Shown: positions 30,071-40,067 of the stretch, piece by piece
Numbering within the stretch: position 1 is the first letter of the stretch
How the letters are laid out: every line of letters begins with the position of its first letter
DNA from: Actinophytocola xinjiangensis
GTDB lineage: Bacteria; Actinomycetota; Actinomycetes; Mycobacteriales; Pseudonocardiaceae
Length of the DNA stretch: 64,000 nucleotides
Direction: 5' to 3'
Assembly (NCBI RefSeq): GCF_001921215.1
Contig: NZ_MSIF01000022.1
Span: 1-64,000, forward strand
Made by a program: the position numbers and the translations under genes
Notes under the pieces: model-generated
What the model was told of the DNA's origin: nothing
The model's input: the letters and a program-made list of their open reading frames with translations, nothing else
Database searches by the model: none

Positions 30071-30793
30071 TCAGTGTCCCTGATCCTTCTTCGCGCGCCG
30101 CGAGCCGGTGTGGCCCCGTCGACCGCGGTTTCCCTCGCGCCCCGTGGCGGTCATGCGCTCGACCTCAATGATGGTCGTCGGCACGTCCAGGACGCCGACG
30201 CCACACCGTTCAACCGCCAGATGTCCCCCACCTGTGCGAGTCACCGCCGCGCCGTCCCGGGCGAGTTCGGCCTCGGCGCTCTCTCCCTTGAGGGCGACGA
30301 GGCGACCACCGGACCGGAGCAGGGGAGCGCTCCAGCCCCAGAGACGGTCGAGGGGTGCCACGGCACGGGCGATGACGACATCGGCACCCGCGAGGCGTTG
30401 CTTGATGGCCGGCTCCTCGGCGCGCCCACGGACGACGGTCGCCGACAGCGAGAGCGCGTCGACAACTTCCTCAAGCCACGCCACCCGCCGAGCCATCGGC
30501 TCCAGCATCGTGACGTGGAGGTCGGGCCTGGCCAAGATTAGCGGTATGCCGGGCAGTCCGGCACCCGAGCCCAGATCGACGACCCGGGCGTTGCCCGGAA
30601 TCCGTTCGCCGACCACGGCCGAGTTCAGCAGGTGCCGATCCCAGAGGCGGTCGACCTCGCGCGGACCGATCAGTCCGCGTTCGACGCCAGCGGCGGTGAG
30701 AAGCTCGACGAACCGCTGCGCCTGCGGCAGTGCCGCACCGAATACAACAGAAGCGGGCCCCGGGGGAGCCGGCTCGTGTGCCTTCTCATTCAT
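30071..30793 (-). CDS. rsmG: 16S rRNA m7G methyltransferase RsmG (GidB)
   Basis: A 240-residue SAM-dependent methyltransferase that modifies the 530-loop guanine of 16S rRNA. The SAM motif is VVDLGSGAGLPGIPLILARP, and VIARAVAPLDRLWGW and GGRLVALKGE are conserved. A basic C-terminal tail (RGRRGHTGSRRAKKDQGH) ends the protein. The ATG at 30793 is chosen over a longer upstream frame that runs through parS. It lies between two parS sites. Confidence 0.95.
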   Translation of the reverse strand: MNEKAHEPAPPGPASVVFGAALPQAQRFVELLTAAGVERGLIGPREVDRLWDRHLLNSAVVGERIPGNARVVDLGSGAGLPGIPLILARPDLHVTMLEPMARRVAWLEEVVDALSLSATVVRGRAEEPAIKQRLAGADVVIARAVAPLDRLWGWSAPLLRSGGRLVALKGESAEAELARDGAAVTRTGGGHLAVERCGVGVLDVPTTIIEVERMTATGREGNRGRRGHTGSRRAKKDQGH

Positions 30794-30818
30794 CCCGGGG
30801 CCCGCTTCGTCAGTTCCT

Positions 30819-30834
30819 GGTTTCACGTGAAACG
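30819..30834. promoter_or_regulatory. parS site 2
   Basis: GGTTTCACGTGAAACG contains the full 14-base palindrome GTTTCACGTGAAAC; only the two outer bases differ from consensus. It lies between jag and rsmG, 824 bases from site 1. Confidence 0.9.
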
Positions 30835-30840
30835 AGCGAC

Positions 30841-31488
30841 TCAGGTCTGACGGAACACCACGACGCGACGTCGGGGGTCCTCGCCTTCGCTCTCGCTGTG
30901 CACGCCGTCGACGGCGGCCACGGCGTCGTGCACGACCTTGCGCTCGAACGGCGTCATCGGCTGGAGCCGGATCCGCTCCTCCTCGCCGGAGAGCACCCGC
31001 TCGGCCGTCGCTCGGCCGAGGTCCCGGAGCTCCTCGCGACGGTCGGCCCGCCACCCGGCGATGTCCAGCATCAGCCGGCTCCGGGTACCCGTCTCCTGCT
31101 GCACGGCGAGCCGCGTCAGCTCCTGGACGGCCTCCAGCACGTTGCCGCGGGGGCCGACGAGCTTCTCCAGATCGTCACCGCCGTCGATGCTCACGATCGC
31201 CCGGCCGGCCTCGACATCGAGGTCGATGTCCCCGTCGTAGTCGACGAGGTCCAGCAGGCGCTCCAGGTAGTCACCGGCGATGTCCCCCTCGCGCACGAGC
31301 AGGTCCTCCGCCGAACCCCCGGACCGCTCGTCGCCGTCCTCCTCGGAACCGCTGTCGGAGTCGTCGCCGGACTCGACGTCCGCCTCCGGCTCCGCGTCGG
31401 CAGACACCTCGCCGTCCGCGATCGGGGCGACCGCGACTCCTTCGGCGTTGTCCTGCTCGGTCCCCGATTCCTGCACCGTCTCCGGCAC
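30841..31488 (-). CDS. jag: KhpB/Jag-type RNA-binding protein (KH and R3H)
   Basis: A 215-residue protein. Residues 1-60 are acidic and low in complexity (ADAEPEADVESGDDSDSGSE). A KH-like domain follows (VSIDGGDDLEKLVGPRGNVL), then an R3H domain with the RxxxH motif in PFERKVVHDAVAAVDGVHSE. It binds RNA and is linked to cell elongation in Gram-positives. It follows yidC by 29 bases, the conserved order in actinobacteria. Confidence 0.93.
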   Translation of the reverse strand: MPETVQESGTEQDNAEGVAVAPIADGEVSADAEPEADVESGDDSDSGSEEDGDERSGGSAEDLLVREGDIAGDYLERLLDLVDYDGDIDLDVEAGRAIVSIDGGDDLEKLVGPRGNVLEAVQELTRLAVQQETGTRSRLMLDIAGWRADRREELRDLGRATAERVLSGEEERIRLQPMTPFERKVVHDAVAAVDGVHSESEGEDPRRRVVVFRQT

Positions 31489-31517
31489 GACTTCTCCTCT
31501 CCAGGTCCCGGAACGCC

Positions 31518-32711
31518 TCAGCGGTTCTTCCGGCCTGTGTTCTTCTTGCGGGATCGGTCTGCGCTCAGACCGGAAACCTTGTTGGTGTCACCGGACGACG
31601 CGTCGGTCGTCCCGTTGGTGGTGGACTTGGTGGTGCCCGTGGACTTCGTCCCGGGCTTGGCCGCCGGCTTGGCACCAGGCTTGGCGGCCGGCTTCGCGCC
31701 TGGCTTGGGCTTGGTCCCCGGCTTGGCGGCGGGCTTGGTGGCCCCGGACTTGGGCGCCGCCTTGGCGTCGGACCTGGTGCCGGACTTGCTGTCCGAGTCC
31801 TCGGAGGCTGACTCGGTGCCGTTCGTGGCGTCGGCGTCAACGGTCTTCGGCTGGGCGGGGCGCTTCTTGGCCTGCGGGCGCTGACCGGGCTTGGGCGCGA
31901 GGTTGCTCCGCTTCTCGATGGCGGCGGCCTTCTTGGCCTCCTCCTCGGCGTCGATCTTGCGGTACACCAGACGCTGCTGCATCAGGGTCCAGGTGTTGTT
32001 GGCCAGCCAGTAGATCAGCAGACCGATGGGGAAGAACAGACCGAAGATCAGCACACCCATCGGGAAGATGTAGAGGGTGAGCTTGTTCATGATCGCGGTC
32101 TGCGGGGTGGCCGCGTCCGGGTTCTGCCGGGCCACCGAGTGCCGCGCAGTGAGGTGGGTCAGCACGCTGGCGAGGATCATCAGCGGGATCGAGACGATGA
32201 CGACCGAGGCGCGGTCGGCGCCGAACTTGTCGAGGATCTCCGCCGGCTGGGTGATGAAGTTCGACAGCCGGGCGCCGAAGATGTTCGCCTCGAGGTAGGA
32301 CTTCACGCCGTCGGCGCCGAAGAAGTAGTTCTCCTCCATGCTGTTGCCGAAGGACCGCAGCACGTGGAACAGACCGATGAACACCGGGATCTGCAGCAGC
32401 ATCGGCAGACAGCCGCCCAGCGGGCTGAACCCGTGTTCGCGCTGGAGCTTCTGCATCTCCTGCGCCTGGCGCTGCCGGTCGTTGGCGTACTTCTTCTGAA
32501 GCTTCTTGATCTCGGGGGCGAACTCCTGCATCGCCCGCATCGAGCGGACCTGCTTCACGAACGGCTTGAACATGATCGCGCGCAGGGTGAAGACCAGGAA
32601 CATGATGCCCAGCACCCACGAGATGCCGGACGCCTCACCGAAGACGTGCCCGAACACCCAGTGCCAACACCACAGAATGAACGACACGGGGTAGTAGATG
32701 AAGTCGAGCAC
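31518..32711 (-). CDS. yidC: Membrane protein insertase YidC
   Basis: A 397-residue insertase that works with or without SecYEG. Membrane segments include FIYYPVSFILWCWHWVFGHV, GISWVLGIMFLVFTLRAIMF and three or four later helices, with a conserved positively charged groove region (FTLRAIMFKPFVKQVRSMR). The last 110 residues are a cytoplasmic Lys/Pro/Ala tail with tandem KPAAKPG/KPGAK units (31651-31743), likely ribosome-binding. GTG at 32711 has AAGGAG six bases upstream, inside the end of yidD. Confidence 0.95.
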   Translation of the reverse strand: MLDFIYYPVSFILWCWHWVFGHVFGEASGISWVLGIMFLVFTLRAIMFKPFVKQVRSMRAMQEFAPEIKKLQKKYANDRQRQAQEMQKLQREHGFSPLGGCLPMLLQIPVFIGLFHVLRSFGNSMEENYFFGADGVKSYLEANIFGARLSNFITQPAEILDKFGADRASVVIVSIPLMILASVLTHLTARHSVARQNPDAATPQTAIMNKLTLYIFPMGVLIFGLFFPIGLLIYWLANNTWTLMQQRLVYRKIDAEEEAKKAAAIEKRSNLAPKPGQRPQAKKRPAQPKTVDADATNGTESASEDSDSKSGTRSDAKAAPKSGATKPAAKPGTKPKPGAKPAAKPGAKPAAKPGTKSTGTTKSTTNGTTDASSGDTNKVSGLSADRSRKKNTGRKNR

Positions 32712-32715
32712 GGAA

Positions 32716-33192
32716 CTACTCCTTGGGGAGGTGGTCACGAGCCGAGGTGTCCGACCCCGACCCTTCGGTCACGTCGTGGCGCCGTGCGCGGCGCGGGCGG
32801 CGAGGTGGCACCGGGTCGTAACCACCGGGATGCCACGGGCCGCAGCGGAGCAGCCTGCGCACGGTCAGGAAGAAGCCGCGCAGTGCGCCGTGCGTGGTCA
32901 ACGCCTCGACGGCGTATGTACTGCAACTCGGCTCGAACCGGCAGCTCGGCGGGAGCACCGGTGAGATCCAGGCACGGTAGAAGCGGACCGGCGCCAGCAG
33001 CACCCGGGCCATCGGCCCGGGGCGGCGCTCAGGGTCCTGGGACGTTGAGTCCGACGTTGAGTCCGACGCGGAGTCCGATGGGATGTCCGATGGGATGTCC
33101 GCCGGGGTGGTCACGGCACCGGCCTCGTCGCTGATGTCGCCGAAGTCGCCGCTGGTGTCGCCGCGGACCTCATCGTCACGCGTGAGCGTCAC
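32716..33192 (-). CDS. yidD: Membrane protein insertion efficiency factor YidD
   Basis: A 158-residue protein. The YidD core ([47 protein letters not shown]) lies in the second half and carries the conserved cysteines. An unusual N-terminal extension of about 60 residues contains tandem DIPSD/SDSTSD units. GTG at 33192 is preferred because GAGGG lies five bases upstream; it overlaps the end of rnpA by 17 bases. Starting at the ATG at 33012 would give the bare core. Confidence 0.85.
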   Translation of the reverse strand: MTLTRDDEVRGDTSGDFGDISDEAGAVTTPADIPSDIPSDSASDSTSDSTSQDPERRPGPMARVLLAPVRFYRAWISPVLPPSCRFEPSCSTYAVEALTTHGALRGFFLTVRRLLRCGPWHPGGYDPVPPRRPRRARRHDVTEGSGSDTSARDHLPKE

Positions 33193-33637
33193 GACGGCCC
33201 TCAGGACGGCCCTCGCAGGCTCCACTCACACCGTCACCACCAGCGTCCGAACCGGAAAGGCGCAACCTCCGCAACGCGGCGTCGAGATCGCCCCCGAGGT
33301 CGGCGCTCACCGCCGCCGCGGCGGGCGGGAGCGCACGGACGACCAACGTGCAACCGGACGGCAGGGTTCCCAGCCGGTCGCGGACCAGGTGCCGCAGACG
33401 GCGGGTGACCCGGTGCCGGACGACGGAGTTGCCGACGGCCTTGCTGACCACGAAACCGACCCGCGTCGGACCCTGGCCGACGCGGAGCTGGGCCCCGGCC
33501 GTGGACAGGTCGAGCCGAGCGACCTCCCCGGCCGTGATGGCGTGCACGACGAGCCTGGACCGGCCGGCTCGGCGGCCCTTCCTGGTCACGAGCCGAAAGT
33601 TGTCGCTACCCGTCAGCCGAGCGGTCGCGGGGAGCAC
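33176..33637 (-). CDS. rnpA: Ribonuclease P protein component
   Basis: A 153-residue basic protein that joins the RNase P RNA to mature tRNA 5' ends. Recognised segments are [20 protein letters not shown] and [20 protein letters not shown], which contains the family signature, followed by RLRHLVRD. The last 35 residues ([20 protein letters not shown]) are an extra Gly-rich tail. GTG start at 33637, five bases after the rpmH stop. It overlaps yidD at the 3' end. Confidence 0.95.
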   Translation of the reverse strand: MLPATARLTGSDNFRLVTRKGRRAGRSRLVVHAITAGEVARLDLSTAGAQLRVGQGPTRVGFVVSKAVGNSVVRHRVTRRLRHLVRDRLGTLPSGCTLVVRALPPAAAAVSADLGGDLDAALRRLRLSGSDAGGDGVSGACEGRPEGRRDAHA

Positions 33638-33642
33638 GCAAG

Positions 33643-33780
33643 TCAGGCCGACAGGCGCTTGCGACCCTTGCCCCGGCGAGCCGCGAGGATGGCCCGGCCG
33701 GCACGGGTGCGCATGCGCAGCCGGAACCCGTGGGTACGCGCGCGGCGGCGGTTGTTCGGCTGGAAAGTACGCTTGCTCAC
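33643..33780 (-). CDS. rpmH: Ribosomal protein L34
   Basis: A 45-residue, very basic L34 ([20 protein letters not shown] at the N-terminus). First gene of the leftward rpmH-rnpA-yidD-yidC-jag cluster. GTG at 33780; the longer frame upstream is not real L34. Confidence 0.98.
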   Translation of the reverse strand: MSKRTFQPNNRRRARTHGFRLRMRTRAGRAILAARRGKGRKRLSA

Positions 33781-33872
33781 GGTGGATCTCCCGGTTACGG
33801 CTCGCCAAGTGTCACTGTCTCCACCGACGGCCGGCGCGCGGAAACCACCCACACCTCTCGGGAGACCTTATG

Positions 33873-33902
33873 AGAGTACGCACCGCCGGAGCGACCCTTC
33901 AA
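33873..33902 (-). promoter_or_regulatory. rpmH promoter
   Basis: On the minus strand TTGAAG (33902-33897), an 18-base spacer and TACTCT (33878-33873) form a good sigma-A promoter. It gives a leader of about 85 bases before rpmH. Confidence 0.7.
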
Positions 33903-33980
33903 TCCGGGTGTCCCCAGCGGTCCCGCGATCACCGTCCGGCGACACGCCGCGCCGGCCAGATCCTTGCTCCCCAACACGTC

Positions 33981-34009
33981 TTGTGGCATGGCCCGGGGCT
34001 TGTTAGCGT
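33981..34009 (+). promoter_or_regulatory. dnaA promoter
   Basis: TTGTGG (33981-33986), 17 bases and TAGCGT (34004-34009), with an upstream TG giving an extended -10 (TGTTAGCGT). The start of transcription would be near 34016, leaving a leader of about 260 bases that carries a DnaA box and allows autoregulation. Confidence 0.6.
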
Positions 34010-34122
34010 GCGTGCTCCGGTTGGCCAGTCGGGGAGTGGGAGCCCCTCCTGAGCCAGGGATGAGGGTCGGTCGAACCGTGCGTCGCACAACCGATGCGCT
34101 CTGCCGTACCTTCGTGCACAGT

Positions 34123-34142
34123 TGTGGACAACCCTGTGGATG
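34123..34142 (-). promoter_or_regulatory. DnaA box(es) in the dnaA leader
   Basis: TGTGGACAA (34123-34131) is an exact minus-strand TTGTCCACA; TGTGGATGC (34135-34143 region) is a weaker second copy. The rest of the 33781-34279 gap shows no further gene; a TTGACA at 34240 has no partner -10. Confidence 0.75.
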
Positions 34143-34279
34143 CTGCTCGTGCGGTGGGGCGATCAGGCCGGCACGAGCCGCGACCGAGTCCACCTCAGCG
34201 GTGGGCGGTTTTCGGGGTGGGTCACACAGCGGCAAGGGGTTGACATGTACATGGCCAACGAGGGGAGGGGAGCTCGTAG

Positions 34280-36139
34280 GTGTCCGAACAGCAGGTGAAC
34301 CTGGGCGTGGTCTGGGAGCAGGTCGTGCGGGAACTGTCCGCGGGCACCCTGTCTCCCCAGCAGCGGGCGTGGATGCGGGTCACGCGACCGATCGGGTTGC
34401 TCGACGGCACCGCACTGCTCGCCGCTCCGAGTGACTTCGCCAAGGACGCGATCGAACGAGCCCTCCGCGAGCCGATCACCGACGCGTTGTCCCGCCGGCT
34501 CGGCCGCCCGGTCTCCCTGGCGGTCAAGGTCGACACGGTCACCCCCTCGGCGACCGCGACCCCGCCCACCCCGCAGCCACCCACCAACCCGATGGGGATC
34601 GGAATGGGCGGCATGGGTATTGGCATTGGCAACGGAGATGGCCGCGTCGACCGCCCGGTCGGCGACCCTGCGCGGGGCCCGATGATGCCGCCGGTGCACC
34701 CGAGCGAGCCGGGCATCGGCATCAACCTCGGCCACACCCTGGGTCACACCACCGACCACAGCGGCGGCCACCCCAACAGTCACAGTGGTAACCACACCGG
34801 CGGGCACTCCGGGAACCACACCGGGAACATCGGTATCGGCGGCGGCGTCAGCGGCTCCATGACCGGCAACCTCGGTCCCGGCCTCGGCTCGGGCATGGGG
34901 CCCGGGATCGGGCCCGGCGTCGGCCCGGGGATCGGTGGCGCCATCGGCGCCGGACTCGGCAGCGGCCTGGACGGCGACACCGACAGCGACGAGGTGGACG
35001 AGGAGGGCGACGCGCTCGCCACCGTCCACGAGATCTGGCCGACCTTCTCCGGCCGGCCGACCAGCGGGCAGCCGTTCACCGCGCCCGCCCAGCCGCAGAC
35101 CTCCAAGACCCGGCTGAACGAGAAGTACACCTTCGACACGTTCGTCATCGGCGCGTCCAACCGCTTCGCCCACGCGGCGGCGGTCGCGGTCGCCGAGGCG
35201 CCGGCCCGCGCGTACAACCCACTGTTCATCTGGGGTGAGTCCGGGCTGGGCAAGACCCACCTGCTGCACGCGGTCGGTCACTACGCGCAACGACTGTTCC
35301 CGGGGATGCGGGTGCGCTACGTGTCCACCGAGGAGTTCACCAACGACTTCATCAACTCGCTGCGCGACGACCGCAAGGTCGCCTTCCAGCGGCGCTACCG
35401 CGACATCGACGTCCTGCTGGTCGACGACATCCAGTTCCTGGAGGGCAAGGAAGGAACCCAGGAGGAGTTCTTCCACACCTTCAACACGCTGCACAACGCC
35501 AACAAGCAGATCGTGGTGTCCTCCGACCGGCCGCCCAAGCGGCTGGAGACCCTGGAGGACCGGCTGCGCACGCGGTTCGAGTGGGGTCTGATCACCGACA
35601 TCCAGCCGCCGGAGCTGGAGACGCGGATCGCGATCCTGCGCAAGAAGGCGGCGCAGGACCGGCTGGCCGCGCCGGCCGAGGTGCTGGAGTTCATCGCCGC
35701 CCGCATCGAGCACAACATCCGCGAGCTGGAGGGCGCGCTCATCCGCGTCACCGCGTTCGCCTCGCTCAACCAGCAGCCGGTGGATCTGGGCCTGGCCGAG
35801 ATCGTGCTGCGGGACCTGATCCCCGACTCCCAGGTGCCCGAGATCAGCGCGGCGACGATCATGGCGGTCACCGCCGAGTTCTTCAGTGTCTCCCTCGACG
35901 ACCTGTGTGGGCCCGGCAAGACCAAGGCGCTCGCCGGCGCCCGGCAGATCTCCATGTATCTGTGCCGGGAGCTGACCGACCTGTCGCTGCCCAAGATCGG
36001 GCAGACCTTCGGCGGCCGCGACCACACGACGGTCATGCACGCGGAGAAGAAGATCCGCAAGGAGATGGCCGAGCGGCGCCGGGTCTACGACCAGGTCCAG
36101 GAACTCACCTCCCGCATCAAGCAGCGCGCCAGGGGCTGA
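34280..36139 (+). CDS. dnaA: Chromosomal replication initiator DnaA
   Basis: A 619-residue DnaA, longer than mycobacterial DnaA (about 507). Domain I is residues 1-85. Domain II (about 86-275) is unusually long, Gly- and His-rich, with eight His spaced every four residues (152-180). Domain III is the AAA+ core: Walker A GESGLGKT at 319-326, Walker [12 protein letters not shown] and the arginine-finger segment [10 protein letters not shown]. Domain IV ends with the DnaA signature [17 protein letters not shown] at 34280 follows AGGGGAGGGG. DnaA boxes flank the gene on both sides. Confidence 0.97.
   Translation: MSEQQVNLGVVWEQVVRELSAGTLSPQQRAWMRVTRPIGLLDGTALLAAPSDFAKDAIERALREPITDALSRRLGRPVSLAVKVDTVTPSATATPPTPQPPTNPMGIGMGGMGIGIGNGDGRVDRPVGDPARGPMMPPVHPSEPGIGINLGHTLGHTTDHSGGHPNSHSGNHTGGHSGNHTGNIGIGGGVSGSMTGNLGPGLGSGMGPGIGPGVGPGIGGAIGAGLGSGLDGDTDSDEVDEEGDALATVHEIWPTFSGRPTSGQPFTAPAQPQTSKTRLNEKYTFDTFVIGASNRFAHAAAVAVAEAPARAYNPLFIWGESGLGKTHLLHAVGHYAQRLFPGMRVRYVSTEEFTNDFINSLRDDRKVAFQRRYRDIDVLLVDDIQFLEGKEGTQEEFFHTFNTLHNANKQIVVSSDRPPKRLETLEDRLRTRFEWGLITDIQPPELETRIAILRKKAAQDRLAAPAEVLEFIAARIEHNIRELEGALIRVTAFASLNQQPVDLGLAEIVLRDLIPDSQVPEISAATIMAVTAEFFSVSLDDLCGPGKTKALAGARQISMYLCRELTDLSLPKIGQTFGGRDHTTVMHAEKKIRKEMAERRRVYDQVQELTSRIKQRARG
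34730..34825 (+). repeat. 12-base tandem repeat encoding a His-every-fourth-residue tract in DnaA
   Basis: Codes for eight consecutive tetrapeptides of the form [GDSN]-H-[TSP]-x (His152 to His180). The flanking Gly-x-Gly tracts (residues 104-120 and 184-232) add further low complexity. Confidence 0.85.
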
Positions 36140-36776
36140 AATCCGGCCCGTCGGGCCGGTTCGTGTCCCCGTCGGGCCGGGAACGGCCGTTCTCCGGGTC
36201 TTCCCCCGGTCTTCCACCGCTTCTCCACGGGTTCGGCCCGGTTGTCCACACCGGGACCCCTGGTTTCCACAGCGACTCCACAGTTTCTCCCCAGGTTCAT
36301 CCCCGGAAAGGGGGACGCGTGGCGCTCACCGTGCCTGTGGAGGAACTGGGTACGAACCAGGCCGAGACTGGGGAATGTCCTGTGCGCAACTGTGGGTGGA
36401 ATGTGGACAGCTCATGCACACCCGCGAGTTGTCCACGGGGTGGCCGAGTTGTCCACCGGTTGGGGGTGTGGTCCATCCCCATGCCGCCGCCCGGCGCGAC
36501 GTGCGCGAACGAGGGGTATCCACACAATCCACAGGACCTACTACTACGGCTGTTTTTATCTCTTCTAGTTGTTCACAAAACAAAAACAGGGCGCCGCGAG
36601 TGGGGTACGGCCCGCGCCGCACCCGACCTCGCGCGCAACCAAGATCGCCTCGAAGAAGGCACGGAGCCCCGTGTGTCGCCCTCGCCCACGAAGCCGTACC
36701 GTGGCGAGGGACGAGAGCACGCTGGAGTGGGATCCCGAGCACTCGCGGCTCCACCTCGTGTCTGGAAAGGACAGTC
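36140..36776. other. oriC: Replication origin oriC (dnaA-dnaN intergenic)
   Basis: A 637-base non-coding region. DnaA boxes on the plus strand: TTGTCCACA 36242-36250, GTTTCCACA 36263-36271, TTGTCCACG 36429-36437, TTGTCCACC 36449-36457, GTATCCACA 36516-36524, CAATCCACA 36525-36533 and TTGTTCACA 36569-36577. One lies on the minus strand, CTGTCCACA at 36402-36410. An AT-rich stretch with TTTTTAT and ACAAAACAAAAAC (36545-36588) follows the box cluster and is the likely unwinding element. The end carries the dnaN ribosome-binding site GGAAAGGA. Layout matches Streptomyces and Mycobacterium oriC. Confidence 0.9.
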
Positions 36777-37910
36777 ATGAAGATCCGCGTCGAGCGCGAC
36801 GGTCTCGCCGACGCCGTCGCCTGGGTGGCCCGCTCGCTGCCGTCCCGTCCCCCGGTTCCCGTCCTGGGCGGGATCCTGTTGGACGCCGGCAACTCCGAAG
36901 CACTGACCATCTCCGGATTCGACTACGAGGTCTCGGCGACCGTGGGTGTCGCGGCGACCGTCGCCGACGGCGGGCGCACGCTCGTGTCCGGCCGGCTGCT
37001 CGCCGACATCACCCGATCCCTGCCGGCGCAACCGGTCGAGATCATGGTCGACGGGGCGCGGGTGTCGATCACGTGCGGCAGCGCCAAGTTCAGCCTCCCG
37101 ACGATGCCGGTCGAGGACTACCCACAGCTGCCGTCGATGCCCCCGCACGCGGGCGAGCTGACCGGCGAGGTGTTCGGCCAGGCGGTCAGCCAGGTCGCCG
37201 TCGCCGCCGGCAAGGACGACACCCTGCCGATGCTCACCGGCGTCCGGGTCGAGATCAACGGCGACAAGCTGACGCTCGTGGCCACCGACCGCTTCCGGCT
37301 CGCCATGCGGGAGTTCACCTGGCAGCCCGCCCCGAGCCTGGCCGACTCCGGCGAGATCGCGGTCCTGGTCCCGGCGCGCACCCTGGCCGAGGCGGCCAAG
37401 GCGCTGGGCACCGCCGGCGCGACCGTCGAGCTGGCGCTGGCCCCCGGCGACGGGCTGATCGGCCTGTCCGGCGCAGGCCGGCGGACCACGAGCCGCTTGC
37501 TGGACACCGAGTTCCCGCGCTACCGCCAGCTGCTGCCGACCGAGCAGACGGCCACCGCGATCATCGAGGTCGCCCCGCTCGTCGAGGCGATCAAGCGCGT
37601 GTCGCTGGTCGCCGAGCGCGGCACCCAGGTGCGGCTGGAGTTCGCCGACTCCGGCCTCAAGCTCTCCGCCGGCGGCGACGACGAGGGCAGCGCGGAGGAG
37701 GAGCTGGCGGTCGAGTACACCGGCGACCCGGTCACCATCGCGTTCAACCCGTCGTTCCTGCAGGAGGGGCTCGGCGCGCTGCACGCCGACCGGGCCGAGC
37801 TGTCGTTCACCACCCCCAGCCGCCCGGCGCTGATCAAGCCGGTCGACGACGAGGGCAACGTGACGCCGGGCTACCTGCACCTGCTCATGCCGGTGCGCCT
37901 GCCGGGCTGA
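36777..37910 (+). CDS. dnaN: DNA polymerase III sliding clamp (beta subunit)
   Basis: A 377-residue beta clamp made of three similar domains. It encircles DNA and tethers polymerase and repair factors. Conserved stretches include [40 protein letters not shown] and the C-terminal [12 protein letters not shown]. The ATG follows GGAAAGGA. First gene after oriC; gnd begins 37 bases after its stop. Confidence 0.97.
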   Translation: MKIRVERDGLADAVAWVARSLPSRPPVPVLGGILLDAGNSEALTISGFDYEVSATVGVAATVADGGRTLVSGRLLADITRSLPAQPVEIMVDGARVSITCGSAKFSLPTMPVEDYPQLPSMPPHAGELTGEVFGQAVSQVAVAAGKDDTLPMLTGVRVEINGDKLTLVATDRFRLAMREFTWQPAPSLADSGEIAVLVPARTLAEAAKALGTAGATVELALAPGDGLIGLSGAGRRTTSRLLDTEFPRYRQLLPTEQTATAIIEVAPLVEAIKRVSLVAERGTQVRLEFADSGLKLSAGGDDEGSAEEELAVEYTGDPVTIAFNPSFLQEGLGALHADRAELSFTTPSRPALIKPVDDEGNVTPGYLHLLMPVRLPG

Positions 37911-37947
37911 GCCACCCGGGTCATCGGCTTTCGAGGAGGGGGCGCCA

Positions 37948-38874
37948 GTGCCAACCAAGGTCCAGCTCGGTCTCGTCGGTCTCGGCAAGATGGGCTTCAA
38001 CATGCGGGAGCGCATCCGCGCGGCCGGCCACGACGTGGTCGGCTTCGACCGCGACCCGGACGTCACCGACGCCGCGTCGCTGGCCGAGATGGTCGAGCGG
38101 CTCGCGGCGCCCCGGCTGGTCTGGATCATGGTTCCGGCCGGTGACCCCACCCGGCGGACCGTCGCCGAACTCGGCGAGCTGCTCTCCGCGGGCGACCTGG
38201 TGATCGACGGCGGCAACTCGCGGTTCACCGACGACACACACAACGCCGAACTGCTCGCCGGCAGGAAGATCGGCTACCTCGACTGCGGGGTGTCCGGCGG
38301 CGTGTGGGGCCGGGAGAACGGCTACGCGCTGATGGTCGGCGGCGCGGCCGACGACGTCGAGCGGGCGATGCCGGTGTTCGACGCGCTGCGCCCGGAGGGG
38401 CCGCGCGAGGAGGGCTTCGCGCACGCCGGCGCGGTCGGCGCGGGCCACTACGCGAAGATGATCCACAACGGCATCGAGTACGGCCTGATGCAGGCCTACG
38501 CCGAGGGCTTCGAGCTGCTCGAGGCGGCGGACGTGATCAAGGACGTGCCGGCGGTGATCAAGGCCTGGCAGCGCGGCACGGTCGTGCGGTCCTGGCTGCT
38601 CGACCTGCTGGTCCGCGCCCTGGACCACGACCCGGAGCTCGACGACCTGCGCGGCTACGTCGACGACTCCGGCGAGGGAAGGTGGACGGTCGAGGAGGCC
38701 ATCAACCTGGCCGTGCCGGCGCCGGTGATCTCGGCCGCGCTGTTCTCCCGGTTCCGTTCCCGCCAGGACGACTCGCCGGCCATGCGCGCGGTCGCCTCGC
38801 TGCGCAACCAGTTCGGCGGGCACGCGGTCCACCAGGCGGGCCCGACCTCTGGCTCGGGCAGCACCCAGGGCTGA
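37948..38874 (+). CDS. gnd: 6-phosphogluconate dehydrogenase, short (decarboxylating) type
   Basis: A 308-residue enzyme of the short, NAD-preferring Gnd/YqeC group (the classical type is about 470). The Rossmann motif is [12 protein letters not shown]. The substrate segment [11 protein letters not shown] and [18 protein letters not shown] are present, and the catalytic Lys/Asn lie in [16 protein letters not shown]. It converts 6-phosphogluconate to ribulose-5-phosphate and CO2. Its place between dnaN and recF is standard in actinobacteria. GTG start with GAGGAGGGG upstream; recF begins four bases after its stop. Confidence 0.93.
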   Translation: MPTKVQLGLVGLGKMGFNMRERIRAAGHDVVGFDRDPDVTDAASLAEMVERLAAPRLVWIMVPAGDPTRRTVAELGELLSAGDLVIDGGNSRFTDDTHNAELLAGRKIGYLDCGVSGGVWGRENGYALMVGGAADDVERAMPVFDALRPEGPREEGFAHAGAVGAGHYAKMIHNGIEYGLMQAYAEGFELLEAADVIKDVPAVIKAWQRGTVVRSWLLDLLVRALDHDPELDDLRGYVDDSGEGRWTVEEAINLAVPAPVISAALFSRFRSRQDDSPAMRAVASLRNQFGGHAVHQAGPTSGSGSTQG

Positions 38875-38878
38875 GGAC

Positions 38879-40039
38879 GTGCGGGTCAGACACCTCCAGG
38901 TCCAGGACTTCCGCTCGTGGGAGCGCGCCGACCTGGAGCTGGAGCCGGGAGCGAACGTCATCGTCGGGCGCAACGGCGGAGGCAAGACCAACCTGATCGA
39001 GGCGATCGGCTACGCCGCGACGCTCGGCTCGCACCGGGTCGCGGTCGACCTGCCGTTGATCCGGCACGACTGCCCGAGGGCGATCGTGCGGGTGGCGGTG
39101 GTCAACGCCGGCCGGGAGCTGACCGTCGAGCTGGAGATCACCTCCGGCAAGGCCAACCGGGCGCGGGTCAACCGCGGGCCGGTGCCCAGGACCCGCGACG
39201 TGCTGGGCATCCTGCGCACGGTGCTGTTCGCGCCGGAGGACCTGGCGCTGGTCCGCGGGGACCCCGGTGAGCGCCGCCGGTTCCTCGACGACCTGCTGGT
39301 GCTGCGCGTCCCCAGGTACGCGGGGGTGCGCGCCGACTACGACCGGGTCTTACGCCAGCGCAACGCGCTGCTCAAGTCCTCGGGGCACGCCCGGCGCGCC
39401 GGCTCGAAGGGGGATATCGGCACGCTCGACGTCTGGGACGGTCACCTCGCCCGGCACGGCGCGGAGCTGCTCGGCGCCCGGCTGGACCTGGTGGCCGACC
39501 TGGCCGACGACGTCACCGCCGCCTACGCGGGGGTCGCGCCGGAGTCGCGGCCGGCGACGATCGGCTACCGGTCGGGGATCGCCGGCTCGATCCCGCCCGA
39601 GTACGGCACCCCGGGCTCCCGCGCGGACGTCGAGGTGCTGCACGACGCGCTGCTGGCGGCGATGGTCGCCGGCCGGGACGCGGAGCTGGAGCGGGGGGTG
39701 AGCCTGGTCGGCCCGCACCGCGACGAGCTGGAGCTGACGCTGGCCGGCGCCCCGGCCAAGGGTTACGCCAGCCACGGCGAGTCGTGGTCGTTCGCGCTGG
39801 CGCTGCGGCTGGCGTCCTACGAGCTGCTGCGCGCCGACGGCAACGAGCCGGTGCTGGTGCTCGACGACGTGTTCGCCGAGCTGGACCGCCGCCGCCGGCA
39901 GCGACTCGCCGAGGTGGCCGTTGCGGCCGAACAGGTCCTGGTGACCGCCGCGGTGGAGGAGGATGTTCCGGACGAGCTCGACGGCGTGCGGTTCGTCGTG
40001 TCCAACGGGGAGGTGGCTCGTGCCGGGTCGTCCGTCTGA
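38879..40039 (+). CDS. recF: DNA replication/repair protein RecF
   Basis: A 386-residue SMC-like ATPase that helps load RecA at gapped DNA. Walker A is [18 protein letters not shown] and the signature/Walker B region is [19 protein letters not shown]. The N-terminal [20 protein letters not shown] is typical. GTG start. It overlaps no neighbour; the dciA start follows after 28 bases. Confidence 0.96.
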   Translation: MRVRHLQVQDFRSWERADLELEPGANVIVGRNGGGKTNLIEAIGYAATLGSHRVAVDLPLIRHDCPRAIVRVAVVNAGRELTVELEITSGKANRARVNRGPVPRTRDVLGILRTVLFAPEDLALVRGDPGERRRFLDDLLVLRVPRYAGVRADYDRVLRQRNALLKSSGHARRAGSKGDIGTLDVWDGHLARHGAELLGARLDLVADLADDVTAAYAGVAPESRPATIGYRSGIAGSIPPEYGTPGSRADVEVLHDALLAAMVAGRDAELERGVSLVGPHRDELELTLAGAPAKGYASHGESWSFALALRLASYELLRADGNEPVLVLDDVFAELDRRRRQRLAEVAVAAEQVLVTAAVEEDVPDELDGVRFVVSNGEVARAGSSV

Positions 40040-40067
40040 CGATCACCAGAGCGTCACCAACAGTGAG

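Noticed and set aside
34240-34245. TTGACA as dnaA -35
   Set aside because: No TAnnnT at 16-19 bases downstream before the start codon; the TTGTGG/TAGCGT pair at 33981-34009 is better.
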